Assembly (NCBI GenBank): GCA_030618475.1
Contig: JAUXDG010000111.1
Location: 1 to 8,189 of the forward strand
Length of the DNA stretch: 8,189 bases
Direction of reading: 5' to 3'
From: Gammaproteobacteria bacterium
Lineage (GTDB): Bacteria; Pseudomonadota; Gammaproteobacteria; DSM-19610
Shown piece after piece: positions 1 to 6,584 of this stretch (the first letter of the stretch is position 1; each line of letters opens with the position of its first letter). Under the pieces are notes generated by a model. That model was not told the origin of the DNA. It made no database searches and saw only the letters and a program-made list of their open reading frames with translations. The translations under genes and the position numbers were made by a program.

Positions 1-252
1 TCAATCCCATTCGTAGTGTGGGTGATATCAAGTTTGGTTCTAGTATATTCAGGTCTATTATTAAAATGCGATGTATGTGGAAAACGCCCTACAGTTGCTT
101 GGCGAGAAACAAAGAAAGTTAATTCCAAGCTGGATACGAATACTCAAAAGATTATTGAATTTTTCTACGCGCCCGAGCTTAGAGATAAGAAGTTTAAATG
201 TGTTCACTGTGGCTCAGAGTTCCTGCTGGGGAGTTTACCCCGCAGGTCGTGA
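1..252 (+). CDS. Small membrane/zinc-ribbon protein, 5' end missing
   Basis: The frame is open from base 1, so this is probably the C-terminal 83 residues of a longer protein; a GTG at 16 could also start a 78-residue protein. Residues 3-22 of the visible part are hydrophobic and look like one membrane segment. They are followed directly by C-x-x-C (residues 23 and 26) and, about 40 residues later, a second C-x-x-C (67 and 70) followed by Gly. This is the four-cysteine arrangement of a zinc ribbon, here probably cytoplasmic. The lysine-rich stretch between the pairs has no motif I recognise. The gene is visibly richer in A and T than everything to its right, which suggests acquired DNA or a different gene class. 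The reading frame is reasonably supported by the cysteine pairs; the function is unknown. Confidence 0.5.
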   Translation, partial: SIPFVVWVISSLVLVYSGLLLKCDVCGKRPTVAWRETKKVNSKLDTNTQKIIEFFYAPELRDKKFKCVHCGSEFLLGSLPRRS

Positions 253-301
253 GGGCAGGGGTTTCGTAATACCGCGGTGTTTGGAAAGAGCAAAATACCC
301 A

Positions 302-332
302 TCGTAGGAGCGCCGCCCTTCGGCGCGATTAC
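302..332. repeat. REP-like palindromic element
   Basis: A perfect 6-bp inverted repeat, GCGCCG (310-315) and CGGCGC (321-326), with a 5-nt loop sits inside the context GTAGGAGCG...CGCGATTAC. This context resembles the extragenic palindromes (REP) scattered through Pseudomonas and other gammaproteobacterial genomes. It lies between two convergent gene ends (stops at 252 on + and 337 on -), the usual place for such repeats. There is no T-run on either side, so it is not a standard intrinsic terminator, although REP hairpins can protect 3' ends of mRNA. Confidence 0.65.
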
Positions 333-336
333 CATT

Positions 337-1713
337 TCAGCGCGACTGTGGTTCCAGAAAAATTACAACCCGGTTGTTTTTTTCTGCAATCTCATTCCAG
401 GCCTGTGCCGTTGTCGCGTCTGATTTATCCGGGTATACATACAGTGGATCTGTGCGTGAGGCTGCAACTACTTCCATCGCCAGCGGGCCTTCGTTCAACA
501 GCGGCGTACTGTTCACGAAGTTGGCAAAACTCAGTGACTGGTGGGCGGCAGGTAAATCGCTTGGTTGTACCGGGTTGCCGATAAACTCGCATTGCTCAAC
601 TGTCAGCTCCGGAGAGGGAAGGCGGAAGCCGGTTTCCTGGTCACCCAGCAGGCAGAATTCTCCAGCGTGGGTTTCGAGTATTATTTTACCCGCGTAGCCG
701 CTTTCGGAGAGTCGGACCAGAAGTTGTTCGACTATATCAGCGCGCTGCTTGTCTAGGGCGATTTCATCGTAGGGGTATTGCAGTTCCTGGTTGATGGCCC
801 AGCCCGCCATTTGCCAGGTCTTGTTTAGCAAACCCACAGTTTCCGCCTGCAGGGCTTCCAGATTGCTTACCGCCTGCTCTGCCTCTTGCTGGCTTGAAGC
901 CTGTACGTCATTGGCTGCCGAAACGGGGGCGACATCTTTTTCCTCCTGCTTGTGGATGGAAAAGTTCCAGGCCATGGAGGCGAACAATAATGCGGTCAGC
1001 AGAACTGTAGGTACTATGGATGGTGTTTGAACCGGAGGCAGTTCCTGTTTGAGGGCGTCAAGTTTTTCATCCAGTTCCTTGTTCAGCCGGTTGCTGGTCT
1101 GTTGCGAAACAGTGTCCATGCTGAGCAGCATGTCCTTGCGAATCTCCGCGCGCTGTTCTTCAAGCAGGCTACGTAAATGAGTATCGAGTTGCCCGGCATC
1201 CAGGCCGCTGGTTGCACTTTGCATGCCCGGTTCCATGAACGGCGTTAGCGGGGGAGGCGTGATGCTGTGCTTTTTAAAGTCTTCGGCGCGTTCGGAAGCA
1301 TCATCTTCATGCAGGGTCCGAACTTTGGAGCGGCGGTCCTTCACCAAGCCGATTTTTCGAAGTGACTCGAACAACTCTGCAGGTGCCACAGTTTTCGGCA
1401 GAACACCCACGGCGCCCAGGGCGCGCGCCTGTCCCAGGTACAGATCACCGCCTTTAGAGGTATACATCATAACCGGGATGGTGGCGGTTTCCGGGTTGTT
1501 CTTGATGGCCTTTACGGCTTCAAAGCCATCCATGCCCGGCATCATGTGATCCATGAAGATGACATCGGGACGATGGTGGATGAGAAAATCCAGTGCCTGT
1601 CCGGCGGACTCAACGGTGTCGACAGCAAGGTCGTGTTTCTCCAGCATGCGCCGTAACACCAGGCGTGCTGATTTGGAATCGTCAACGACTAATGCGCATT
1701 TTTGTTTTGACAT
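337..1713 (-). CDS. Membrane-anchored response regulator (REC, coiled coil, TM, periplasmic domain)
   Basis: The protein has 458 residues. Residues 5-124 form a CheY-like receiver domain: acidic pair D11/D12, phosphoacceptor D55 in a FMDHMMPGMDG context, T85 and K107, so phosphorylation should be possible. Residues 125-170 are a Pro- and charge-rich linker. Residues 173-227 are heptad-like and rich in Leu, Glu and Lys, probably a coiled coil. Residues 232-252 form one strongly hydrophobic helix, and about 200 residues follow. With the receiver in the cytoplasm, this C-terminal part should be periplasmic. It has two cysteines (C354, C375) and no fold I recognise. I chose the ATG at 1713 because the receiver begins there and GGGA lies a few bases upstream; an in-frame extension to 1833 runs through a repeat-like sequence. 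No kinase gene is adjacent. The receiver call is secure; the overall role is unknown. Confidence 0.88.
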   Translation of the reverse strand: MSKQKCALVVDDSKSARLVLRRMLEKHDLAVDTVESAGQALDFLIHHRPDVIFMDHMMPGMDGFEAVKAIKNNPETATIPVMMYTSKGGDLYLGQARALGAVGVLPKTVAPAELFESLRKIGLVKDRRSKVRTLHEDDASERAEDFKKHSITPPPLTPFMEPGMQSATSGLDAGQLDTHLRSLLEEQRAEIRKDMLLSMDTVSQQTSNRLNKELDEKLDALKQELPPVQTPSIVPTVLLTALLFASMAWNFSIHKQEEKDVAPVSAANDVQASSQQEAEQAVSNLEALQAETVGLLNKTWQMAGWAINQELQYPYDEIALDKQRADIVEQLLVRLSESGYAGKIILETHAGEFCLLGDQETGFRLPSPELTVEQCEFIGNPVQPSDLPAAHQSLSFANFVNSTPLLNEGPLAMEVVAASRTDPLYVYPDKSDATTAQAWNEIAEKNNRVVIFLEPQSR

Positions 1714-1734
1714 CGCTGTCCCATGGAAAGTGGT

Positions 1735-1770
1735 CACGGAAGATACGGAAAACTCAGTGTGTCCCCCGGG
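1735..1770. repeat. Degenerate copy of the 7609-7650 palindromic repeat
   Basis: Bases 1735-1752 read CACGGAAGATACGGAAAA and match CACGGTAGACACGGAAAA at 7611-7628 at 16 of 18 positions. The other half (GTGTCCCCCGGG) is only loosely like the right arm of the intact copy. Both copies lie just upstream of a minus-strand start codon. This looks like a decayed dispersed repeat, and it explains why the reading frame upstream of 1713 is open without being coding. Confidence 0.4.
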
Positions 1771-1878
1771 TATGTCTTTGATCCATATGAATTCAGTTAA
1801 CGGTCGATACAGTAATTCCTGAACTTTCTCCACTGATGCCCGGACAGGTCTTCACACCAATCATAGTGTATTCCCAGG

Positions 1879-3180
1879 CTATTTTTGCGTGGACCCTAAG
1901 AATACTTTCAGGGCCCGGTACAGGTATTCGCTATCCCTGGCGCCGGCCAGTTCGCGAATCGAGTGCATGGCAAATGTAGGAACGCCGATATCGAGGGTGC
2001 GAACCCCGATATTGCTGGCAGTGAGGGGGCCAATCGTGCTTCCACATGCCATATCACTGCGCACCACGAAAGACTGCAGCGGTACCTCAGACTGCTCACA
2101 AAGCAGGCGGAACAGACCGGCTGTTTCGCTATTGGTGGCATAACGCTGATTGGCATTGGTTTTTATCACTGGTCCCTGGTTAAGCAAGGGACCATGATTG
2201 GCATCGTGTTTGTCTGCATAGTTCGGGTGGATGCCGTGGGCATTGTCAGCCGAAATCAACCAGGAGTGGTTGATGCAACGCGCCATCGATTCGGGTTCAG
2301 GGCAGATGCGCTGCAGTACCGACTTGAGAAAAGGGCCGTCGGCGCCACAGGCCGAGGCGCTGCCGACTTCTTCATGATCATTGCAGATCAGGAGTTTTGG
2401 CTGACCGTCGGCGGAATCCAGCAAGGCCTTTAAGCCGATAAAGCAGCTCAGCAGGTTATCCAGTCTCGCGCTGGCGATGAATTCCTGATTCAGACCGATC
2501 AATGCAGGTGGCTGACAATCGAAAAGCGACAGTTCAAAGTCCAGCACGGCTTCGATATCCAGATCCGGGTCCTGCTGTCGAGCCAGTTCGAACAACAATT
2601 TATTGAAATCGACAGCTGAGTCTTCGTCGCTCTGCATCAGCACCGGCGGCAGATGCTGTTGGGCGTTGATGTTGCGTGATTTATTGGCCTCCCGGTCCAG
2701 GTGAATCGCCAGGCTGGGGATCACAGCGACCGGTGCTTCAAAGTTGATCAGGCAGTTGTCCAGTTGTTGTTTTGAGTTGCGATAGGTAATGCGTCCGGCA
2801 ATGGATAAATCACGGTCAAACCAGGGGTTGAGCAATGCGCCGCCGTAAACTTCCACACCTAGCTGGTAGTACCCCTGTTGCAGCGTGCGCGGTTGAGGTT
2901 TTATGTGCAGGCACGGACTGTCGGTGTGCGCACCGACCATACGTAAGCCGGTTTCTGCCAGTTCGTTGTCGCCGAGCGTAAAAGCAATAATCGATGAATC
3001 ATTGCGTATAACCAGGTAACGGCCTCCTGGTTCCAGATTCCAGCGTTCGGATTCCTCGAGTCGAACAAAACCGGCTGTCTGCAATCGGCGGCGCAGTTCC
3101 TCAGTGGCGTGGAACGGGCTGGGTGAATCGGCAATAAAATGCAAAAGCTGTTGGTTGAGAGATGTCTGTGTCTCAGGCAT
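1879..3180 (-). CDS. apeB: M18 family aminopeptidase
   Basis: This is a 433-residue zinc metallopeptidase of the aspartyl aminopeptidase family (M18, tetrahedral TET-type clan). The family removes N-terminal residues, preferentially Asp/Glu in characterised members, and is usually cytoplasmic and multimeric; length and order match the family. The binuclear metal site is visible in full: H85 (AHTDSP), D241 (RLDN), E270/E271 (DHEEVGS, catalytic Glu plus ligand), D312 (SADNAHG) and H406 (MHSIRE). The N-terminus (SPSPFHA, residues 19-25) is also typical. I chose the ATG at 3180 because family similarity begins there; the open frame to 3318 overlaps the upstream gene in another frame. The start overlaps the end of the upstream small gene by 8 nt (ATGCCTGA), with no good separate ribosome site, which suggests translational coupling. 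The sequence cannot fix substrate preference. Confidence 0.96.
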   Translation of the reverse strand: MPETQTSLNQQLLHFIADSPSPFHATEELRRRLQTAGFVRLEESERWNLEPGGRYLVIRNDSSIIAFTLGDNELAETGLRMVGAHTDSPCLHIKPQPRTLQQGYYQLGVEVYGGALLNPWFDRDLSIAGRITYRNSKQQLDNCLINFEAPVAVIPSLAIHLDREANKSRNINAQQHLPPVLMQSDEDSAVDFNKLLFELARQQDPDLDIEAVLDFELSLFDCQPPALIGLNQEFIASARLDNLLSCFIGLKALLDSADGQPKLLICNDHEEVGSASACGADGPFLKSVLQRICPEPESMARCINHSWLISADNAHGIHPNYADKHDANHGPLLNQGPVIKTNANQRYATNSETAGLFRLLCEQSEVPLQSFVVRSDMACGSTIGPLTASNIGVRTLDIGVPTFAMHSIRELAGARDSEYLYRALKVFLGSTQK

Positions 3181-3514
3181 AAACGTTGATGCGGGAACGG
3201 GCAGGCGGTTTGTTTTTGCGGCACTTTTTGCCTTCACGCCGGTTTTCCAGTGCGCGTCGGTCGTGCTTGCTGCGGGTATCGAGGACGACTGGAATCTGCT
3301 TTTTACGGCGGTCATCACCGTGACGCCGGTCGTTTTGTCGCCGGTCTTTGAGGGGGCGACGGCTGCCGGGTTCAGGGTGTCCGCCGATGCAGGCTGAATG
3401 CGTGGCCGGGTAGGGTGGTACCGGGTCGATACCCGGCGTGTTGGCCGGCAGACGATTGACGGCTTTCAGGCGTTGGAGGCCAGCATCTTCTGAAACGAGT
3501 TTTAACCACTGCAT
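3173..3514 (-). CDS. Small basic protein with Asp-Arg-Arg repeats, unknown function
   Basis: This is a 113-residue hypothetical protein. Residues 1-20 could form a short amphipathic helix; residues 21-50 are rich in Pro, Gly and Ala. The second half is very basic and repeats D-R-R at 57-59, 62-64, 68-70 and 85-87 plus N-R-R at 91-93, around a short non-basic stretch (PVVLDTRS, residues 75-82). The charge pattern suggests RNA, DNA or acidic-surface binding, but this is inference. There is no signal peptide or membrane helix. I chose the ATG at 3514 because the longer frame to 3589 runs into the 3538-3593 palindrome. No clear ribosome site is seen; a TATATA at 3524-3529 close to the start could be a -10 of a leaderless message, but this is weak. 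Its stop lies within the start of apeB, so the two are probably co-translated. I believe similar DRR-rich small proteins occur in other gammaproteobacteria, from memory only. Confidence 0.72.
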   Translation of the reverse strand: MQWLKLVSEDAGLQRLKAVNRLPANTPGIDPVPPYPATHSACIGGHPEPGSRRPLKDRRQNDRRHGDDRRKKQIPVVLDTRSKHDRRALENRREGKKCRKNKPPARSRINVYA

Positions 3515-3537
3515 AATTGGAAGTATATAGCGCCTTG

Positions 3538-3593
3538 TTAATTGGGGACAGACCCCGTTTTTTGCGCAAAAAACGCGGTCTGTCCCCAATTAA
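3538..3593. repeat. 56-nt near-perfect palindrome of RAYT-associated type
   Basis: The left arm TTAATTGGGGACAGACC (3538-3554) is the exact reverse complement of 3577-3593. The centre CGTTTTTTGCGCAAAAAACG (3556-3575) is itself a perfect palindrome, and only the pair 3555/3576 is mismatched. The AATTGGGGACAGACC arm resembles a dispersed palindrome family seen in many proteobacteria and often linked to REP-associated tyrosine transposases; no such transposase is in this window. It lies 8 nt past the stop of the GGDEF-EAL gene and upstream of the DRR gene. As RNA it would form a very stable hairpin on either strand, so it may also end or attenuate transcription. Confidence 0.88.
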
Positions 3594-3601
3594 CGGCGGT
3601 G

Positions 3602-5713
3602 TCAGGCCTTTCTGTGCAGCTTGACAACGTTATCGGTCTTTTCCAGTGGCTCCGGCTTACTGAAATGGTAGCCCTGAGCAAAGTCGACACCGATGTCACG
3701 TAACTGGTCGGCGATGGCCTTGTTTTCGACGAACTCGGCGATGGTGCGTATGCTCAGGGTATGTCCGACCTGGTGGATCGCCTCGACGATGGCACGGTTC
3801 ATCGGGTCGGTATTCATGTCCTTGACGAAACTTCCGTCGATCTTGAGGAAGTCAACCGGCAGGTTTTTCAGATAACCAAATGAACTCAAGCCACTGCCGA
3901 AGTCGTCCAGGGAAAAGCGGCAGCCCAGCTTTTTCAATGAATGAATCATACGGCTGGCATTTTCCAGGTTGAATACCGCGGCAGTCTCCGTGACCTCAAA
4001 ACAGAGTTGTCCCGTTTCGATCTGGTGCTCGCCGATTTTCTGTTGAATGTAGTCGGGCAATTCTTCGTCGTTCAGCGAATTACCCGACAGGTTAATGGAG
4101 TAGATGCCTCTGTCTCCGCTTTTCCGGGTGTTGCGCAAATATTTGAATGCCGAGTCGATCACCCAGCGATCCAGCGCATTCATCAGATTGTAGCGCTCCG
4201 CCGCAGGGATGAATGCACCCGGTTGCACAATGCTGCCATCCTCGCTGCGCATACGTAGCAGCAACTCGTAATGGGGGGTTTTTTCGTCCTGTTTGAGCGT
4301 CGTGATCGCCTGTCTGAACAGCATAAAGCGGTTTTCTTCCAGCGCTTCCTTGATGCGTGATACCCAGTGCATTTCACTGTGGCGTTCTCCGAGGTCGATG
4401 TCACTGTCCTCGTAGATGTGTATCCGGTTGCGTCCGGATTCCTTGGCAACATAGCAGGCGACGTCGGCAGCGCTGAGAATGAATGATGCATTCTGGGTTT
4501 CACGCTGGATCGGAACCATGCCGATACTGGCGCCGACGTTAAAGCGTGTGTCTTCCCAGCGGAAAGTGAATTCGCCGATAGCCTGTAATAGCTGGATGGC
4601 GATCTCCCGAGCCTTGTCGAGGCTGACGTCTTCCAGAAGGATGCCGAATTCATCGCCGCCCAGACGGGCGAGTGAAGCATTGGTTGGAACCTGGGCGCGT
4701 AAGGTGCGGCTCAATTGTTTGAGCATCTGATCGCCGGCAACGTGACCACAGGTATCGTTAACCACCTTGAACTGGTCAAGGTCCAGATACAACAGCGCAT
4801 GTTCCTGCCGACTGTTGCCCCCCATGCTGGCCAGCAGGTTGGCGAGTCGATCGGAAAATTCATTGCGGTTGGAGAGGCCGGTGAGGGTGTCGTGGGTTGC
4901 CTGCCAGGTCATCTGGTGGGCCATGCGCCGTTCACGGGTGACATCATGGAATACCAGAACGGCTCCGACGATGCTGTTGTCACGATCAAAGATCGGTGCG
5001 GCGGAATTTTCGATATTGAATTCCTGTCCATTGCGATTGATCAGCACACATTGTTCGCTGTGGGTGGCGCCCTGGCCGCTACGCAGGCTGATATCTGCGG
5101 GACTTTGAATGCGGTGTCGTGTGGTTTCATCGATCAGCGGCAATATTTCGGTCAGTGGGTAACCCTGGGCTTCTTCATGGGTCCAGCCAGTGACAGTTTC
5201 AGCGACCGGATTCATATAATCGACACGCCCTTCAGCATCGGTCGTGATCACGCCGTCACCAATTGAATGCAGGGTGACCAGAGCGCGTTCGCGTTCCTGG
5301 TATAAAGCCTCTTCGGCACGGCGGTGGTCGGCGAGATCGAGTGACTTGCGCAGTTCTCGTTCAATGGCAGGGACCAGGCGGGCCAGGTTGTCTTTAATGA
5401 TGTAGTCGTTTGCGCCTCTGCGCATCGCTTCTACAGCGGTTTCCTCACCCACCGTGCCGGACACCAGAATGAAGGGAATATTGGGAGCATGTTCGCGCAG
5501 AATATGCAAAGCCTCGAGGCCACTGAAACCCGGCATCGCGTAGTCAGATATGACGATCTGCCAGTCCAGCCTCTGCAAGGCCTTGAGTAATTTTTCCTCA
5601 CTCTCCACCCGAACATAGTCGGGCTCATAGCCGGCACGTCGCAGTCTCACCAGCACCAGTTGTGCATCGTCGTCATTGTCTTCGATTATCAGGAGGCGTA
5701 ATGGCGTACTCAT
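3602..5713 (-). CDS. Response regulator with PAS, GGDEF and EAL domains (c-di-GMP turnover)
   Basis: This 703-residue cytoplasmic protein has no membrane helix. Residues 5-120 are a receiver domain (E11/D12, phosphoacceptor D57, S85, K107). Residues 145-260 are a PAS domain with a following PAC-like segment. Residues 270-435 form a GGDEF diguanylate cyclase domain with the intact signature GGDEF at 352-356. The product-inhibition RxxD site, expected at 343-346, reads PTNA, so feedback inhibition through it should be absent. Residues 450-690 form an EAL phosphodiesterase domain: the signature is ELL at 483-485, and N541, E573, E576, D603/D604 (DDFGSG), K624, E660 and Q680 are present, so activity is plausible. 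Phosphorylation probably sets the balance of c-di-GMP synthesis and breakdown. It starts 10 nt after moaC and may be cotranscribed with it. I chose the ATG at 5713 because the receiver begins there; an extension to 5794 would lie inside moaC. Confidence 0.96.
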   Translation of the reverse strand: MSTPLRLLIIEDNDDDAQLVLVRLRRAGYEPDYVRVESEEKLLKALQRLDWQIVISDYAMPGFSGLEALHILREHAPNIPFILVSGTVGEETAVEAMRRGANDYIIKDNLARLVPAIERELRKSLDLADHRRAEEALYQERERALVTLHSIGDGVITTDAEGRVDYMNPVAETVTGWTHEEAQGYPLTEILPLIDETTRHRIQSPADISLRSGQGATHSEQCVLINRNGQEFNIENSAAPIFDRDNSIVGAVLVFHDVTRERRMAHQMTWQATHDTLTGLSNRNEFSDRLANLLASMGGNSRQEHALLYLDLDQFKVVNDTCGHVAGDQMLKQLSRTLRAQVPTNASLARLGGDEFGILLEDVSLDKAREIAIQLLQAIGEFTFRWEDTRFNVGASIGMVPIQRETQNASFILSAADVACYVAKESGRNRIHIYEDSDIDLGERHSEMHWVSRIKEALEENRFMLFRQAITTLKQDEKTPHYELLLRMRSEDGSIVQPGAFIPAAERYNLMNALDRWVIDSAFKYLRNTRKSGDRGIYSINLSGNSLNDEELPDYIQQKIGEHQIETGQLCFEVTETAAVFNLENASRMIHSLKKLGCRFSLDDFGSGLSSFGYLKNLPVDFLKIDGSFVKDMNTDPMNRAIVEAIHQVGHTLSIRTIAEFVENKAIADQLRDIGVDFAQGYHFSKPEPLEKTDNVVKLHRKA

Positions 5714-5723
5714 CGGCGCAATA

Positions 5724-6209
5724 TCAGCTGTTGGCACTTCGCTGCCAGTGTCCGGACTTGCCGCCCAGTTTCTCCAGCAGGCGTACCTGTTCAATGGTCA
5801 TGCCGCGGTCAACCGCCTTGCACATGTCGTAAACAGTTAACAGCGTAATCTGTACCGCCGTCAGCGCCTCCATCTCCACGCCGGTTTGGCTGCGCGTTTC
5901 AACGCTTACGCGACAGTGAACGGCCGGAGGCGTGGATTCGGTTTCCAGCTCGACCTCAACCCGGGTGAGGGCCAGCGGATGGCACAGCGGAATGAGGTCG
6001 GCTGTCTTTTTGGCGGCCATGATGCCTGCGACACGTGCCACACCCAGTACGTCGCCTTTCTTGTGGTCACCCTGCCGGATGTGAGCCAGGGTGGCCGCCT
6101 GCATGTGGATCCTGCCTTCGGCGACGGCCCGGCGTGTGGACGTCTCTTTATCTCCGACATCAACCATGTGGGCTTCGCCGGCGGCGTTGAAATGTGTTAA
6201 CTCACTCAT
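5724..6209 (-). CDS. moaC: Cyclic pyranopterin monophosphate synthase MoaC
   Basis: MoaC converts 3',8-cyclo-7,8-dihydroguanosine triphosphate, made by MoaA, into cyclic pyranopterin monophosphate, the second step of molybdenum cofactor synthesis in the cytoplasm. At 161 residues the protein has the family's usual length. Recognisable motifs are MVDVGDK (15-21), AAKKTADLIPLCHPL (65-79, with H77), GVEMEAL (110-116) and the active-site pair D128 and K131 in YDMCKAVDRG. The catalytic residues, including K51, are all present, so the enzyme should be active. It starts with ATG at 6209, preceded by CCAGGCTGTTTAC, a modest ribosome site. It faces moaD across a 135-nt gap, so moaC and moaDE are divergent units of one pathway. 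No moaA or moaB is nearby. Confidence 0.98.
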   Translation of the reverse strand: MSELTHFNAAGEAHMVDVGDKETSTRRAVAEGRIHMQAATLAHIRQGDHKKGDVLGVARVAGIMAAKKTADLIPLCHPLALTRVEVELETESTPPAVHCRVSVETRSQTGVEMEALTAVQITLLTVYDMCKAVDRGMTIEQVRLLEKLGGKSGHWQRSANS

Positions 6210-6279
6210 GTAAACAGCCTGGCAGTCGCTCTTTGCCCCCGCACTCGTGGTAAACTGTAAAGGCAGTATTTCTGGAAGT

Positions 6280-6309
6280 TTTACCTGTAGTTAGACCACT
6301 AACTATAGG
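6280..6309 (+). promoter_or_regulatory. Candidate moaD promoter overlapping a 7-bp inverted repeat
   Basis: A possible -35 (TTTACC, 6280-6285) and -10 (TATAGG, 6304-6309) are 18 nt apart, each matching the sigma-70 consensus at about four of six bases. A perfect inverted repeat, TAGTTAG (6288-6294) and CTAACTA (6299-6305) with a 4-nt spacer, fills the gap and touches the -10, which is where a repressor operator would sit. I do not recognise it as a ModE, FNR or CRP site. It is in the divergent moaC/moaD gap and could affect both units. The promoter is weakly supported; the inverted repeat is certain as sequence. Confidence 0.35.
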
Positions 6310-6344
6310 GGTGTATTCGTTGTGACGCAATGTGGGACTGTTAG

Positions 6345-6584
6345 ATGCACATTCAAGTTCGCTTTTTTGCCGCGTTGAGGGAGCGGGTGGGGATCGCGGA
6401 ACGAGCGATTTCAGTGCCTGAGAATACCACCATCGCCCAGGCCTGGTCGCTGGTTGTCGAGGATAAAGCATTGCCAGACAATGTGTTAGCGGCAAAAAAC
6501 ATGGAGTATGTCGATGTTGCTACGCTGGTCGAAGAGGGTGACGAGATTGCATTTTTCCCGCCGGTAACCGGGGGTGGTCTGTGA
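6345..6584 (+). CDS. moaD: Molybdopterin synthase sulfur-carrier subunit MoaD
   Basis: MoaD is the small ubiquitin-like subunit that carries sulfur as a C-terminal glycine thiocarboxylate, inserted into the MoaE active site. The 79-residue protein shows the typical opening (IQVRFFAALRE, 3-13) and the closing EGDEIAFFPPVTGG (64-77). Oddly, two residues, Gly-Leu, follow the Gly-Gly that normally ends MoaD. As encoded, the C-terminus would be Leu, which could not be adenylated without trimming, unless the family in this lineage tolerates it. The ATG at 6345 has GGGA 7 nt upstream. The stop overlaps the GTG start of moaE by 4 nt (GTGA), so the two are translationally coupled. Identity is firm; the C-terminal state is open. 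Confidence 0.95.
   Translation: MHIQVRFFAALRERVGIAERAISVPENTTIAQAWSLVVEDKALPDNVLAAKNMEYVDVATLVEEGDEIAFFPPVTGGGL

Noticed and set aside
1714..1833. 41-residue N-terminal extension of the response regulator
   Set aside because: The receiver fold starts at the ATG at 1713, and the extension runs through a decayed palindromic repeat.
3515..3589. Earlier start of the DRR-repeat protein
   Set aside because: Its first codons lie inside the 56-nt palindrome; the ATG at 3514 is more credible.
4715..5266. 183-residue plus-strand frame opposite the GGDEF-EAL gene
   Set aside because: It is antisense to a well-supported coding region and has no recognisable domain; it is a shadow frame.
5714..5794. 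27-residue extension of the GGDEF-EAL protein
   Set aside because: It would overlap the moaC coding sequence, and the receiver domain begins at 5713.
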